Shown: positions 1 to 10,291, counted from the stretch's first letter. The stretch: DNA of 64,000 nt from Shewanella phaeophyticola (GCF_025398315.1 NZ_JAODOQ010000001.1:2790001-2854000), one strand, 5' to 3'. The notes: generated by a model from the letters alone, not told the origin. A program made the numbers and translations.

Positions 1-90
1 GCTGTTTTCACCTCAAGACATGGTAAACTAACGCCATATTGCATTAAGTTGCACCTACACCTTTGCTATTTTGCCACATCAGGTTATTTC

Positions 91-1452
91 ATGAGTCAAA
101 CACATTCTGCTAAATCCTTTCAATCAGTATTTAATGACAGCGTTGTTATTGATGCCAGTACACCCGCGCAAAAGCGTGCGCTGAGTTATGCCACCACCAT
201 CGAAATGTTGTTTAACCAAGTTATGAACAGCAAAATGCCTGCCGATAGAATTATTAGTCAATATTTTCGTGAGCACAAAAAGCATGGTTCAAAAGACAGA
301 CGTGTGATCCGCGAGAGTTTATTTGGTTTGTTCCGTTGGTGGGGCTGGTTAAGTCAATTACAGAGTGAGCAGCCACACGTAACCTGGTTTAGACAGTTAA
401 GTGCTTGTGCAGCTCTTGAGCAACATGCATGGCAAGATATCACTCAAGCATGGAACACCTTAGCCGCATGGCCAACAACAGAAGCGCATCCAACAGCCTG
501 CGACAATATCAATGACAAACTCAGGATGTTTATGTCGTTATCTGGACTAACAGCTTGTCAAATCAGCGATTTATTACCCAGCTGGTTTTGGCAAACCTGC
601 CCAGTTGCACCAGTAGATCAGTTAGCGGTAGTGGAAGCGATGACTAGTCGCCCGCCAATTTGGGCGAGAGTACAGAACATAAAAGCGTCACCTGCCATAG
701 CGCAACTGAATAAAGCCGGCGTGGACGCCATTGCCAGTCAATACTTTGCAGATGCCATTAGCCTGGGTCATAAAAGCATTAACCTCAATGAGATTGACAC
801 CTACAAGCAAGGACATCTTGAAATCCAGGATTTAGCCTCACAAGTCATTGGCCAAATCTGTCAACCAGATGCCGATCAAATCTGGTGGGATGCATGTAGC
901 GGCGCGGGTGGCAAAACCTTACAGCTACGCTCGTTGATGTTACAACAAGATCCCCAAAGCCCTGGCACGATTACCGCGTCTGACATACGCAACAAGCCAT
1001 TAGAAGAGCTCAAAAAACGAGCTAAACGCGCCAACTTTAACAACATTATTGTTGCCCCGTGGAAATCAGATGCTTTACCGGTTAATGCGGGTGCATTTGA
1101 CGGCGTGTTGGTTGATGCACCTTGCAGTTGTACAGGAATCTGGCGACGAAACCCAGATATGCGCTGGTTAGATGATGCAAGCGCGGTGACCGACAAGCCA
1201 GAACTGCAATTCGATATTTTAATCCGCAGTGCTGCTGCGGTGAAATCAGGTGGGCAATTAGTGTATGCAACGTGTTCATTGTCACCAAGTGAAAACGAAC
1301 ACCTTGTTGAGGCATTTTTAGCGCAAACCAATGAATTCGAATTAGTGCCTGTGATCCACCCATTTACAGGTGAATCATGCAGCATGCTTACCATTTGGCC
1401 GCAAGTTGCAGACAGTGATGGTATGTTTGTCGCTAAAATGCGCCGAAAATAA
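91..1452 (+). CDS. RsmB/NOP family RNA 5-methylcytosine methyltransferase
   Basis: SAM-dependent RNA cytosine-C5 methyltransferase, about 453 residues, cytoplasmic, probably acting on rRNA. The sequence shows the SAM-binding motif DACSGAGGKT near residue 267, the motif IV cysteine in DAPCSCTG near 344, and the nucleophile motif YATCSLSPSE near 393. These are the two-cysteine signature of the NOL1/NOP2/Sun family. An upstream in-frame start at 49 exists, but ATG at 91 with an AGG just upstream gives the usual N-terminus. It is the only gene here transcribed toward the flagellar locus from the left, converges on the DUF2802 gene and shares a terminator with it. The exact RNA target cannot be told from sequence. 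Confidence 0.85.
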   Translation: MSQTHSAKSFQSVFNDSVVIDASTPAQKRALSYATTIEMLFNQVMNSKMPADRIISQYFREHKKHGSKDRRVIRESLFGLFRWWGWLSQLQSEQPHVTWFRQLSACAALEQHAWQDITQAWNTLAAWPTTEAHPTACDNINDKLRMFMSLSGLTACQISDLLPSWFWQTCPVAPVDQLAVVEAMTSRPPIWARVQNIKASPAIAQLNKAGVDAIASQYFADAISLGHKSINLNEIDTYKQGHLEIQDLASQVIGQICQPDADQIWWDACSGAGGKTLQLRSLMLQQDPQSPGTITASDIRNKPLEELKKRAKRANFNNIIVAPWKSDALPVNAGAFDGVLVDAPCSCTGIWRRNPDMRWLDDASAVTDKPELQFDILIRSAAAVKSGGQLVYATCSLSPSENEHLVEAFLAQTNEFELVPVIHPFTGESCSMLTIWPQVADSDGMFVAKMRRK

Positions 1453-1510
1453 AATCTAATTCATTCAAAATCTTATGAATCAGTACAACTATTACTGCTT
1501 AATCATAAGC

Positions 1511-1542
1511 AAAAACGCCATCTAATTAGATGGCGTTTTTTT
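1511..1542. terminator. Bidirectional intrinsic terminator
   Basis: Inverted repeat ACGCCATCTAAT/ATTAGATGGCGT flanked by A-run and T-run, so it can terminate both the methyltransferase gene on the plus strand and the che operon arriving on the minus strand. Confidence 0.85.
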
Positions 1543-1565
1543 GTTTAAATCGTTGTAATGATTCA

Positions 1566-1964
1566 TTACTTTCGATGCAATCTTAAAATTAATTCAGCTT
1601 CGGCTTTAGGTAATTCGCACTCTTGCATTAACTCTTCAACCCCAGCCCCTAAGCCCACCATTTTAACGGCACGAGAATACAGTTTAGCTTGTGGGTCTTG
1701 TTGGCTGGCTTCTTCAAGCATATCTGACTGTTGGGAGAGCTTCTTTTCAATCTCAACAACTCGGCGGCCAACGCCAATGGTGCCGCTGCGCAGTTCATGC
1801 AATTCACGCTTTACAGCTTCACGCTGACGATCGCTTTCTTTAACTAATACCGTTAACGCATCGACTTTAATTTTCAGTTTGCGGGATTGTTTTTGTAAAT
1901 AAAGCACATAGCCAAGACAAGCAACAACGCCAACTAAAGCTGCAATTAAAAATTCATCACCCAT
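1566..1964 (-). CDS. DUF2802 family membrane-anchored protein
   Basis: Small protein of about 132 residues with an N-terminal membrane segment (residues about 5-22, FLIAALVGVVACLGYVLYL) followed by a charged coiled-coil-like stretch and a C-terminal helical region rich in E and L. This matches the DUF2802 proteins that close the che operon in Shewanella and Vibrio; function is not established. An AAAGG sequence is 7 bases before the second ATG (1964) but only 1 base before the first (1970), so 1964 is preferred. It is the last gene of the cheY-to-cheW transcript and lies directly before a terminator. Confidence 0.8.
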   Translation of the reverse strand: MGDEFLIAALVGVVACLGYVLYLQKQSRKLKIKVDALTVLVKESDRQREAVKRELHELRSGTIGVGRRVVEIEKKLSQQSDMLEEASQQDPQAKLYSRAVKMVGLGAGVEELMQECELPKAEAELILRLHRK

Positions 1965-2041
1965 TAACATACCTTTATTGCGCTACCGGCTAAGCAAAAG
2001 CCAACACATGATTAGGTTGACTTTTTGAGACAAGGTTATGA

Positions 2042-2536
2042 TTAGAGCTGAGTTAATTCAACCCACTCTTCATCTGATAACAATTTATCAAGGTCAACCA
2101 AAATCAATAGCTCATCATCGCGATTACTCACACCTTGAATAAATTTGGCGCTTTCTTCTGTGCCAACATTAGGCGCATTGTCAATTTCTGAACGACGTAA
2201 ATAAACCACCTCAGCAACGCTATCGACCAAAATACCAATGACTTGTTTTTCAGCTTCAATAATCACGATACGGGTTGAGTCATCAAGCTCTGCTGATTGT
2301 AAACCAAAGCGTGAACGGGTATCAATCACCGTGACTACGTTACCGCGAAGATTAATAATTCCTAATACATAATGCGGCGCACCTGGCACTGGAGCTATTT
2401 CGGTATAACGTAATACTTCTTGAACTTGCATTACATTAATGCCGTAGGTTTCATTGTCTAACTTAAATGTTACCCACTGTAATACTGCATCGTCTTTACC
2501 TGCAGCAACCGCTGCTTCACTTCTAGAATCGCTCAT
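2042..2536 (-). CDS. cheW: Chemotaxis coupling protein CheW
   Basis: Scaffold of 164 residues that links CheA kinase to methyl-accepting receptors in the chemosensory array. A single CheW domain fills residues about 18-155, including the typical YGINVMQVQEVLRY and NLRGNVVTVIDTR segments. A GAGG ribosome site precedes ATG at 2536. It lies two bases after parP and is part of the same transcript as cheA, cheB and parC. It is intact, unlike cheA, cheB and cheZ in the same operon. Confidence 0.95.
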   Translation of the reverse strand: MSDSRSEAAVAAGKDDAVLQWVTFKLDNETYGINVMQVQEVLRYTEIAPVPGAPHYVLGIINLRGNVVTVIDTRSRFGLQSAELDDSTRIVIIEAEKQVIGILVDSVAEVVYLRRSEIDNAPNVGTEESAKFIQGVSNRDDELLILVDLDKLLSDEEWVELTQL

Positions 2537-2538
2537 AG

Positions 2539-3633
2539 TTAACCTCGGTCAATCGAATCCTGACAGCCTAAACCTGCATCAAGCATTTCGATTAATGCTT
2601 GAACATGCAAAATGCCACACATTTGTTGTTTTACTACCCCAGCAAGCCATGGACGCTTACCCGGTTTTTCACGCCAATTGACGTGTGATTTATCTATTTT
2701 AACGGCATTAACGAGTGACTCACACGTTAATCCCCAAGCACTGTCTTCTAACATTACAAGATATTGATAATCTACTGTTTCTGCCAATTCCGGTGTATAT
2801 TTTTCGGGCATAACCCAAGCACAAGTATCGACCACGTTAATTTTACTGTCACGGTGTGTCTGCACACCTTTAAACCATGATGGACGGCCAATAATGTGAT
2901 TAATTCTGTCTATCTTGATAATGCCACCCAAACTGACCAGTGGCACAGCTAAGGTTAACCCGGCAACATTAAAGAATAACACCTGAAACTCATCTTCTAA
3001 TACTTCTTGTAGATTATGAGTAATACTTGGCGGTGTTGCCCCTGTTTGGGTTTGCGCCTGTTGTTGTAATGCCTTCGCTTCAGCAAGCTTATCATGCTTA
3101 ATAATAGCTTCTTTTAGTTCAGCTAGCTCACTATTATCAGTTTTTATATCGACTAACGGTTTGATTTCTTTATTCGTTAGTGGTTTATTTTGTAAGTTTG
3201 CACTATCAGACGCTGGTTGCTCAAGGGTTTTGATCTCAGTTTGACTAATTGCTTGGCGTACACGCTCTGCACTGGCTTTAATTTGCTGCTTTATATCCAC
3301 ATTTGGCGTTGCGGGCTTAGAAACTGCAGACAACAATTTTTCAAGTGCGAGCTTATCGACAACAGATTTAGGCTCGGCAAATTCTCTGTTTGTGGCTGAT
3401 TTGCTAGCCGATATTTGTGCGCTAGCGATGACTACTGCCGATGTGTTACTGCTAAGCAGTGCATCAATCGATTTTTTATTGGGAGTAGTGGGTTTCGCTT
3501 GTGCAGCTTTACCCTCTGTAATTTGAGCTTGTGATAAGGCTTCAGGTTCGACAGAAGGCTCCGATTGTTGACTCGGTTCCTGCAATAACAAACTGAAATA
3601 ATCAAAAACAGTTTCATCAACCGATTTTGACAT
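2539..3633 (-). CDS. parP: ParP-like CheW-domain polar array protein
   Basis: Protein of about 364 residues with a long low-complexity N-terminal half rich in A, K, S and Q, and a C-terminal CheW-like domain (about residues 215-350, with FQVLFFNVAGLTLAVPL and GRPSWFKGV). By position between parC and cheW and by this architecture it corresponds to ParP, which in Vibrio binds CheA and ParC and retains chemotaxis arrays at the cell pole. ATG at 3633 is chosen over an upstream start at 3663 because GGGAG lies 8 bases before it. It overlaps the 3' end of parC by 17 bases, suggesting translational coupling. Confidence 0.85.
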   Translation of the reverse strand: MSKSVDETVFDYFSLLLQEPSQQSEPSVEPEALSQAQITEGKAAQAKPTTPNKKSIDALLSSNTSAVVIASAQISASKSATNREFAEPKSVVDKLALEKLLSAVSKPATPNVDIKQQIKASAERVRQAISQTEIKTLEQPASDSANLQNKPLTNKEIKPLVDIKTDNSELAELKEAIIKHDKLAEAKALQQQAQTQTGATPPSITHNLQEVLEDEFQVLFFNVAGLTLAVPLVSLGGIIKIDRINHIIGRPSWFKGVQTHRDSKINVVDTCAWVMPEKYTPELAETVDYQYLVMLEDSAWGLTCESLVNAVKIDKSHVNWREKPGKRPWLAGVVKQQMCGILHVQALIEMLDAGLGCQDSIDRG

Positions 3634-4411
3634 GAGCAAACTCCCGAGCGTATAAAAAATCAAGCAGACGATTATAAGCTTTCACCCCACGACTTGTCGC
3701 AGAATAATGTGACGCAGGTAAATGCGCTAGGCTGGCGTCTCTAAATTTAGTGTCAACGGGGATCACATCATTAGGCCATAACGTTTGGCCATATTTATCT
3801 TGTAAGAACTGCAATGCGATGGGGGATGCTTTGGTGCGCTTGTCGTACATGGTGGGTAAAACCGTGTAACTGTAACGCGTTTTTTTAGATCGCCCCATGA
3901 TTTCCATGGTTTTTACCATTCTTTCTAAGCCTTTAATCGCCAAAAACTCGGTTTGCACCGGAATAATAATATGTTGGCTTGCCGCTAACGCATTCACCAT
4001 GAGTACGCCAAGTACTGGAGGGCAATCAATGATTGCGACATCGTACTTGTCTTCGACTAATGCCAATAAATTACGTAACACCAATCCCATGCCTTCTTGA
4101 TGCCCTAACGAACGATCTAACGTTGCTAATGCCATATTAGCAGGAATGATATCTAAGCCTTCGATTTGCGTGGGGATGACATTTTGCAGTATTAATTCTT
4201 GTGTCAACGATTGATGATTTAAAAACACATCATAAAGCGAACCAGGCACTTCTTCGGAATCAATGCCTAAATAATAGCCCAAAGAGGCATGTGGATCGGT
4301 GTCAATCATTAACACCCGCTGACCACGCTTAGCTAACGCTCCCGCGAGGCTAGCAACTGTGGTGGTTTTACCCACGCCACCTTTTTGATTTGCTACCGTC
4401 CATACTTTCAA
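3617..4411 (-). CDS. parC: ParC, ParA-like ATPase for polar placement of chemotaxis arrays
   Basis: MinD/ParA-family ATPase of 264 residues. The deviant Walker A KGGVGKTT is at about residues 10-17, the DTDPHASLG signature near 38, and the Walker B-like IIDCPPVLG near 126. In Vibrio the gene in this position, between cheB and parP, is ParC, which recruits signalling arrays to the old and new poles. It should not be confused with topoisomerase IV subunit A, which has the same symbol. The start codon is TTG (4409-4411) with GAGAGG five bases upstream; no ATG alternative keeps the conserved N-terminus. Confidence 0.88.
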   Translation of the reverse strand: MKVWTVANQKGGVGKTTTVASLAGALAKRGQRVLMIDTDPHASLGYYLGIDSEEVPGSLYDVFLNHQSLTQELILQNVIPTQIEGLDIIPANMALATLDRSLGHQEGMGLVLRNLLALVEDKYDVAIIDCPPVLGVLMVNALAASQHIIIPVQTEFLAIKGLERMVKTMEIMGRSKKTRYSYTVLPTMYDKRTKASPIALQFLQDKYGQTLWPNDVIPVDTKFRDASLAHLPASHYSATSRGVKAYNRLLDFLYAREFAHVKIG

Positions 4412-4447
4412 AAAAGCCTCTCAACTTATCATTATGTGATGGAATGT

Positions 4448-4912
4448 TTATTGTTGTTGCTGCTGTTTATCATCACGGGTTGTTACCCGTATTCCGCCAT
4501 TGGGTAAGCTTATCACTTTAACCCCTTGCGCATTTTCTGACACTATAACTTCTTGAGTTTTAAATGTCTGTGCGCTATCGGACGATTGCGGCAAGTGGCT
4601 ATCTTGGGACTCGGTGTCATTAATGGTTCCAGTGCCGATTAAGACACTTTTTGCTTCATCTTGAGTCCCCGTTTTAATAATGGCTTGGGTTTGTTCAGGA
4701 TGTTGGCTTAACCAATTAGCTATATTAGCCGCTTGTTCTTCAGGCACCATCAATAACACTTGAGATGATTTTAGTTGCTCAATTTCCTGAGTCATTAATG
4801 CCATTTTACGTCTGGAATCAACATATAAACTGGCCAAAACGATGATAGCAATACAGCACAAAAATAATACTAGCATGAGTTTAGTCGAAAAAGTGCTAGC
4901 GGGCTTAGCCAC
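4448..4912 (-). CDS. Small membrane-anchored protein of the che operon, function unknown
   Basis: Protein of 154 residues with one N-terminal transmembrane segment (about residues 12-30, LMLVLFLCCIAIIVLASLY), a short helical linker, a region resembling a small periplasmic or cytoplasmic domain with NIANWLSQHPEQTQAIIK, a serine-rich stretch and a polyglutamine C-terminus. The start is GTG at 4910-4912, overlapping the corrected end of cheB by 8 bases. I do not recognise a named family. Its place between cheB and parC suggests a role linked to the polar array; that is inference only. Confidence 0.7.
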   Translation of the reverse strand: MAKPASTFSTKLMLVLFLCCIAIIVLASLYVDSRRKMALMTQEIEQLKSSQVLLMVPEEQAANIANWLSQHPEQTQAIIKTGTQDEAKSVLIGTGTINDTESQDSHLPQSSDSAQTFKTQEVIVSENAQGVKVISLPNGGIRVTTRDDKQQQQQ

Positions 4913-6118
4913 GGCTAGTCTCTTTTAAGATGGCATCGGCCATACTATCAAGCGCGATTGAATGAGCAGCAAGACCAGCAGAAACAATTGCTTGTGGCAT
5001 ACCGTAAACCACACAGCTTGCTTCATCTTGGCCCAAATGGTTGCCCCAACAGACTTGAGCATTCTGGCACCTTCGCGGCCATCGGCGCCCATACCCGTTA
5101 ACACCACTGCCAACACATCACTACCAAAAGCTTTTGATGCCGAGGCAAAGGTAATATCAACCGAAGGTTTGTAATTCATGTCGCTAGTGCCTGACACCAC
5201 CTTTAAACGGCTCGTACTGCCATTACGCTCTATCATCAATTGCATTCCGCCAGGTGCAAGGTATGCGCAACCAGGACGCAGCATATCGCCGGTTTCAGCT
5301 TCTTTGACATTGATTTTACACAGCGTATTTAATCGTGAAGCAAAAGCTGGAGTAAACGCAGCTGGCATATGTTGAATCAACACAATAGGATGTGGGTAAT
5401 TAGCTGGAAATGCAGTTAACACTTTTTGTAGCGCGACTGAGCCACCAGTAGATGTGCCAATTAACAGTGCTTTATACTGCTTACCGCTGGCACGAATAGT
5501 AGACGTTGAAGTTACGGGTGCGGCTGTTGGACGTTCCATTGCGGGTGTTGTTAAAGCACTACGAGAGACAGGCTTAGTAATACTATTCGGCGTTGTACTT
5601 GGAGTAGTGAGTCGCGATGATATTGGTCTACGATCAGTGCTTAAACTAGATTGAGTTAAGCCACTCGAGCGGCGTGTTTCAATGGTCGTTGGCGAAGAGG
5701 TAGTCACTGGACGATACATTCGTCTACGCCCCAACGCTTTGATGCGTTGTTGCAACAGGCTAATGGCTTCGTCTTTATTGGTGGCGATATCTTCAAAACG
5801 TTTTGGCAAAAAGTCGAGCGCACCCGCTTCTAATGCATCAAGCGTTGCTTTCGCGCCGTCGTGGGTTAACGAAGAAAACATCAAAATAGGGGTCGGATTA
5901 CTTGCCATGATTTCACGGACGGCACTGATCCCGTCCATAACCGGCATTTCAATATCCATCGTGATGACTTGCGGTTTTAATTTTGCAGCCATTTCAACGG
6001 CTTCTTTGCCATTGACAGCGACAGCAACGACCTCGAGATCAGGATCTTGATTAACAATCTCACTGACTCGACGTCGAAAAAAGCTAGAATCATCTACAAC
6101 TAATACTTTTATGGCCAT
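4905..6118 (-). pseudogene. cheB: cheB, chemotaxis methylesterase/glutamine deamidase (frameshifted near 3' end)
   Basis: CheB removes methyl groups from chemoreceptors after phosphorylation by CheA. A receiver domain (residues about 1-120, acidic pair DD at 9-10, phospho-acceptor in [12 protein letters not shown]) is followed by an S/T-rich linker and the esterase domain with the GTSTGG serine motif, LIQHMP, and VLTGMGADG. After GATIWA the frame as written continues as KMKQAVWF and ends at 4925; adding one C to GGCC near 5030 gives [12 protein letters not shown] and a normal C-terminus ending at 4905. The last roughly 40 residues are therefore out of frame. Length after correction is about 404 residues, normal for the family. 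Confidence 0.88.
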
Positions 6119-6142
6119 TTAATTCCTTAAATAATGGAACTT

Positions 6143-8375
6143 TTATTTTTTGTTTTTGTTTTTGGCGTAATGTTTTAGTAAACCAGGAATATCCAAAATA
6201 AGTGCAATACCACCGTCAGAAGTAATCGTTGCGCCTGCCATACCCGGGGTTCCTTGCAGCATACTTCCAAGCGGTTTGATGACCACTTCTTCTTGACCAA
6301 TTAAAGCATCAACAACAAAACCAATTTGCATTGTACCTAGTTGTACAATGACAACATGACCATGTTTTTTATCACCATGTTTAAAGGTAGTCTTTTTACT
6401 GTGTAGCCATTGCTCTAAATAAAATAATGGTACAGCTTTATTACGGAAAATAACCGTTAATTGACCATCTACAATGTTGGTTTTACTTAGATCTAAATTA
6501 AAGATCTCATTCACACTTGATAATGGTAAGGCGAAAACTTGTTTCGACACATCAACCATTAAGGTTGGCATGATAGCTAAAGTTAACGGTACTTTGATTT
6601 CAAGCACTGTACCTTTGCCCTTCATTGAATCAATGTGCACGGTACCGTTTAGCTGATTAATGCGGGTTTTTACCACATCCATACCAACGCCACGCCCTGA
6701 AATATCAGAGATCTCAACCTTAGTTGAAAAACCTGGCGCAAATATCAGGTTGTAGGCTTCATTGTCTGTCATTCTCGCAGCGGCATCTTCATCTAATACA
6801 CCACGGGAAATTGCAATTTGTTTCAGCTTTTCCGGGTCCATACCTGCGCCATCATCCTCGATTTTAAGCAGGATATGGTCGCCTTCTTGGCTGGCAGATA
6901 AAGTAATGGTACCTGCGCGAGGTTTGCCACTGGCTTCACGAGAAATTGGCATTTCAATACCATGGTCAACTGAGTTTCTCACTAAGTGGACTAATGGATC
7001 GGCTAACGCCTCAACTAGATTTTTATCAAGATCGGTATCTTCACCAATCATGATTAAATTAATTTCTTTGTTTAAGGTTCGCGCCATATCACGAACAACA
7101 CGAGGAAAACGACCAAATACTTTCTTAATGGGCTGCATGCGGGTTTTCATTACCGCGCCCTGCAAGTCAGCAGTCACCAAATCAAGGTTGGCTAATGCTT
7201 TAGACATTTCTTCGTCTTCACGAGTAATGCCAAGGCTCACTAAGCGGTTACGCACTAGCACTAACTCGCCGACCATGTTCATGATTTCGTCAAGGCGGGC
7301 TGTATCAACACGAACGGTTGTTTCACCTTGTGGCACTGCAGGCGCTTTGGCTGGCGCGGGTGCTACGGCTTTATCTTTAGCAGCTTCAACTTTAGGCACT
7401 GGGGTTGAAGGAGTCGCTTTAACTGGGGCGCTTGTTGGCGCTGCAGGTTTAACAACCTCAGTCACTTTAGGGGGTACTGGCGAACTGGCAGTTGCTGCTG
7501 GCGTTGACGACTTGGCTACAATAGGAGCGCCGCCTTTGCCATGTAATTCATCTAATAAACGCTCAAACTCATCGTCTGTGATTTCATCTGAGTCAACCAT
7601 GGGCTCAACCACAGGTTCAGCTGGTTTTGGTTTTTCTGCAGCCGGTTCATTGTTGGCTTTAAACGAGCCAGAACCATGTAGTTCATCAAGTAAGGCTTCA
7701 AATTCGTCATCGGTTATTTCATCGCTGTTTGACGATGCTGTTGAGGATGAAGATGTAGGTGTTTCAATGGCTGATGATGCAGCATTTGATGTCGGGCTTT
7801 TACCTGTACCATGAAGCGCATCAAGCAAAGCTTCAAACTCAGACTCATCGATCTCATCAATACTTGATGTTGACGCTGAAGCTTCTGAACTAATGTCTTC
7901 TACGTATTCGGGTTCGACAACCTCAACCGCTTCTTCAATAATTTCAGGCTCTGCAGCTGTCTCGCCCATTTCTGAAGGTAATGGTGCACCAGAACTTAAT
8001 AGTTTTAATTTTGAGAGTAGTTCGCCATCGGCGGGATCTTGCTGTTGGCTCATGCTGTGTTTGGCCAAACATCGAATTGATGGCATCAACGGCTTGCAAA
8101 ATAATGTCCATTAATTCTGCATTGACGCCGCGTTTGCCTGTACGTAACAGGTCAAATGTGTTTTCAGCTTCGTGACAAACGTCAACCATTGGCTTCAAAC
8201 TTAAAAAGCCAGCTCCACCTTTTACCGTGTGAAAACCACGAAAAATGGCATTTAATAAATCACTGTCATCAGGATTATTTTCAAGAGCGACTAACTGCTC
8301 TTGTAGAAGCTCTAAAATCTCACCAGCTTCAATTAAAAAGTCCTGGAGTATCTCTTCATCAACATCAAAGGACAT
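6143..8375 (-). pseudogene. cheA: cheA, chemotaxis histidine kinase (frameshifted between P1 and the linker)
   Basis: CheA phosphorylates CheY and CheB in response to receptor state. The 5' reading frame (8375 to 7944) carries the Hpt P1 domain with the phospho-histidine at about residue 49 (FHTVKGGAGF). The second frame carries an acidic linker, the dimerisation domain, the HATPase (NSVDHGIE, DDGAGMD, SGRGVGMDVV) and the CheW-like P5 domain. The frames join if one A of GCAAGATCC near 8038-8041 is removed, giving PTADPADGELL and a protein of about 743 residues. The linker has three copies of a DEFEALLDELHG motif, in the region that in Vibrio contacts ParC/ParP. Confidence 0.9.
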
Positions 8376-8390
8376 TAAATTGACTCCTAA

Positions 8391-9129
8391 TTAGAAACCC
8401 AGACTTGATAGCAGATCGTCAACTTCATCCTGACCCGTGACCACGTCTTCGCGCAACTCAGCGTTCACGATTGTAGCCTTCTGCTTCTATCTTATTATCG
8501 TTAACTGTAGGTAATGATTCAGCAGTATGCTCACCGAATACGGTTAACATAGACACTAAATTACTTTCTACCTCGCGCACCAATTCAATCACACGACGTA
8601 TCATCTGACCGGTTAAATCTTGGAAGTCTTGCGCCATCAAAATTTGATTGAGCAATTCACGAAGTCGGTTAGAGTCATGCTCACTGTTTGACATAAATTG
8701 TTGTACGTCATGGCAAAGTGATTTGAATTCACCTAATGCAATATCACGACGCATCAATTTATCCCACATAGGAGTCACTGATTGAATGTTACTAATAATG
8801 GTATCGGCCAAAGGTAGACATTCTTCAACTGCATCCATGGTTTTATTTGCAGCTTGTTCTGTCATATCAATAACGTAGTTTAATCTTTCTTTGGCATCTG
8901 GTATTTCAGTGTTAGCCAATTCAGACAAACGGTTATCAACTTGAAAATCCTTGAGTGCACTGTGCAATTGGCGTGTCAGTTTACCGACTTCCTCAAACAG
9001 CTCGCGCTGAAGCGGAGAAGCAAGTTCTCTAATGACTTCGTCAGCTTGTTCTTGCATTCCCGCAGAAAGCAGTTCAACAAGTTGCTGGGCCTGTTCGAGA
9101 GTAATTAACCCCGATAATGATGCCTGCAT
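8391..9129 (-). pseudogene. cheZ: cheZ, CheY-P phosphatase (frameshifted near 3' end)
   Basis: CheZ accelerates dephosphorylation of CheY-P. The frame from 9129 encodes a long helical protein with the conserved catalytic segment ILMAQDFQDLTGQMIRR (glutamine of QDFQDLTGQ). It stops at 8458, after AEGYNRER. One extra base in GGCTACAATCG near 8473-8475 explains this: in the other frame the text continues IVNAELREDVV to DDLLSSLGF and stops at 8391. That C-terminal DDLLSSLGF is the CheY-binding peptide of CheZ, so the broken form would lack its docking helix. Corrected length is about 245 residues. Confidence 0.88.
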
Positions 9130-9142
9130 GACTTATCCTTGC

Positions 9143-9526
9143 TTATGCGAGTCGTTCAAAGATTTTATCTAACTTTTCTTTTAACGTAGCAGCGGTAAAA
9201 GGTTTAACAACATAACCGTTTACGCCAGCTTGAGCCGCAGCAATGATTTGTTCACGCTTAGCTTCAGCGGTAACCATTAATACGGGTAAATGTTTCAGTG
9301 AATCATCTGCTCGAATTGCTTTAAGTAAATCAATACCCTGCATTCCAGGCATGTTCCAGTCTGTTACAACAAAGTCAAAATCGCCTTTTTGTAACATCGG
9401 TAAGGCCGTTGAGCCGTCATCTGCTTCTTGAGTATTATTAAATCCCAAGTCTCGCAACAAGTTCTTAATGATACGTCTCATTGTTGAAAAGTCGTCAACA
9501 ATAAGAATCTTCATATTCTTGTCCAA
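9143..9526 (-). CDS. cheY: Chemotaxis response regulator CheY
   Basis: Single receiver domain of 127 residues that binds the flagellar switch (FliM) when phosphorylated. Acidic pocket D11-D12, phospho-acceptor D56 in VVTDWNMPG, the conserved T in MVTAEA and K in YVVKPF are all present. It lies 14 bases upstream of cheZ, its phosphatase, and follows fliA. Intact. Confidence 0.97.
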   Translation of the reverse strand: MDKNMKILIVDDFSTMRRIIKNLLRDLGFNNTQEADDGSTALPMLQKGDFDFVVTDWNMPGMQGIDLLKAIRADDSLKHLPVLMVTAEAKREQIIAAAQAGVNGYVVKPFTAATLKEKLDKIFERLA

Positions 9527-9571
9527 GGTTTCCTCCGGTGAGCTAACAATCGTTTGCTCTATAATTAGTTA

Positions 9572-10291
9572 TTATTCTTGTGTCCAATGCTTGAGTTTCG
9601 CTTTTAACCGCAGCATAGCCTGACTTAATATCTGGCTAACTCGCGATTCGCTAACGTCAAGGATGGCACCAATTTCTTTTAAGTTTAATGCTTCGTCGTA
9701 GTATAACGACAGCACTAACGCATCTCTTTCTGGCAATGTTTTAATTGCTTCGACTAGCGCAGATTGGAATTGTGTCTCAGCAAGAGAGTCAAATGTTTCA
9801 TCTGGTGATTCGTCATCGGTGATTAACACATCCTGAGACACACCAAGATCTTCTATGCCTATGATTTTCCCCACGGAAACATCATTTAAGATATGATGGT
9901 ACTCATCAAGAGACATATCAAGTTTTTCAGCTATTTCTGTGTCACGTGCATCACGGCCTAACTGTTGCTCTAGTTCGTCAATGACTTGAGCAACACGACG
10001 ATTGTTACGATGGACAGAGCGCGGAACCCAGTCACCACGACGGATTTCGTCAATCATTGCCCCGCGAATACGAATACCAGCAAAGGTTTCAAACTTAGCC
10101 CCTTTGCTGCCATCAAATTTTGATGATGCTTCAAGTAGCCCCATCATACCGGCTTGTAATAAGTCGTCTAGTTGCACTGATGCTGGTAACCTTGCCAACA
10201 TATGATGAGCAATTCTTTTCACCAACGGTGCATACTGTTCAACAATCGATGTTTTGTTATCGAACTGAGTATACGCTGCGGCTTTATTCAC
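9572..10291 (-). CDS. fliA: RNA polymerase sigma-28 factor FliA
   Basis: Flagellar sigma factor of 239 residues directing late genes (flagellin, flgM, some chemotaxis genes). Region 2 is seen in QLDDLLQAGMMGLLEA and GAMIDEIRRGDWVPRSV, region 3 in LDMSLDEYHHIL, and region 4 helix-turn-helix in LKEIGAILDVSESRVSQI. It overlaps flhG by 8 bases and lies in the flhA-flhF-flhG-fliA-cheY order usual for polar flagellates. Its activity should be held by FlgM, encoded at 52352. Confidence 0.97.
   Translation of the reverse strand: MNKAAAYTQFDNKTSIVEQYAPLVKRIAHHMLARLPASVQLDDLLQAGMMGLLEASSKFDGSKGAKFETFAGIRIRGAMIDEIRRGDWVPRSVHRNNRRVAQVIDELEQQLGRDARDTEIAEKLDMSLDEYHHILNDVSVGKIIGIEDLGVSQDVLITDDESPDETFDSLAETQFQSALVEAIKTLPERDALVLSLYYDEALNLKEIGAILDVSESRVSQILSQAMLRLKAKLKHWTQE

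Noticed and set aside
6762..7814. Long plus-strand ORF of 350 codons opposite cheA
   Set aside because: It mirrors the repetitive S/A/E-rich CheA linker and kinase region; the minus-strand frame holds all the conserved motifs.
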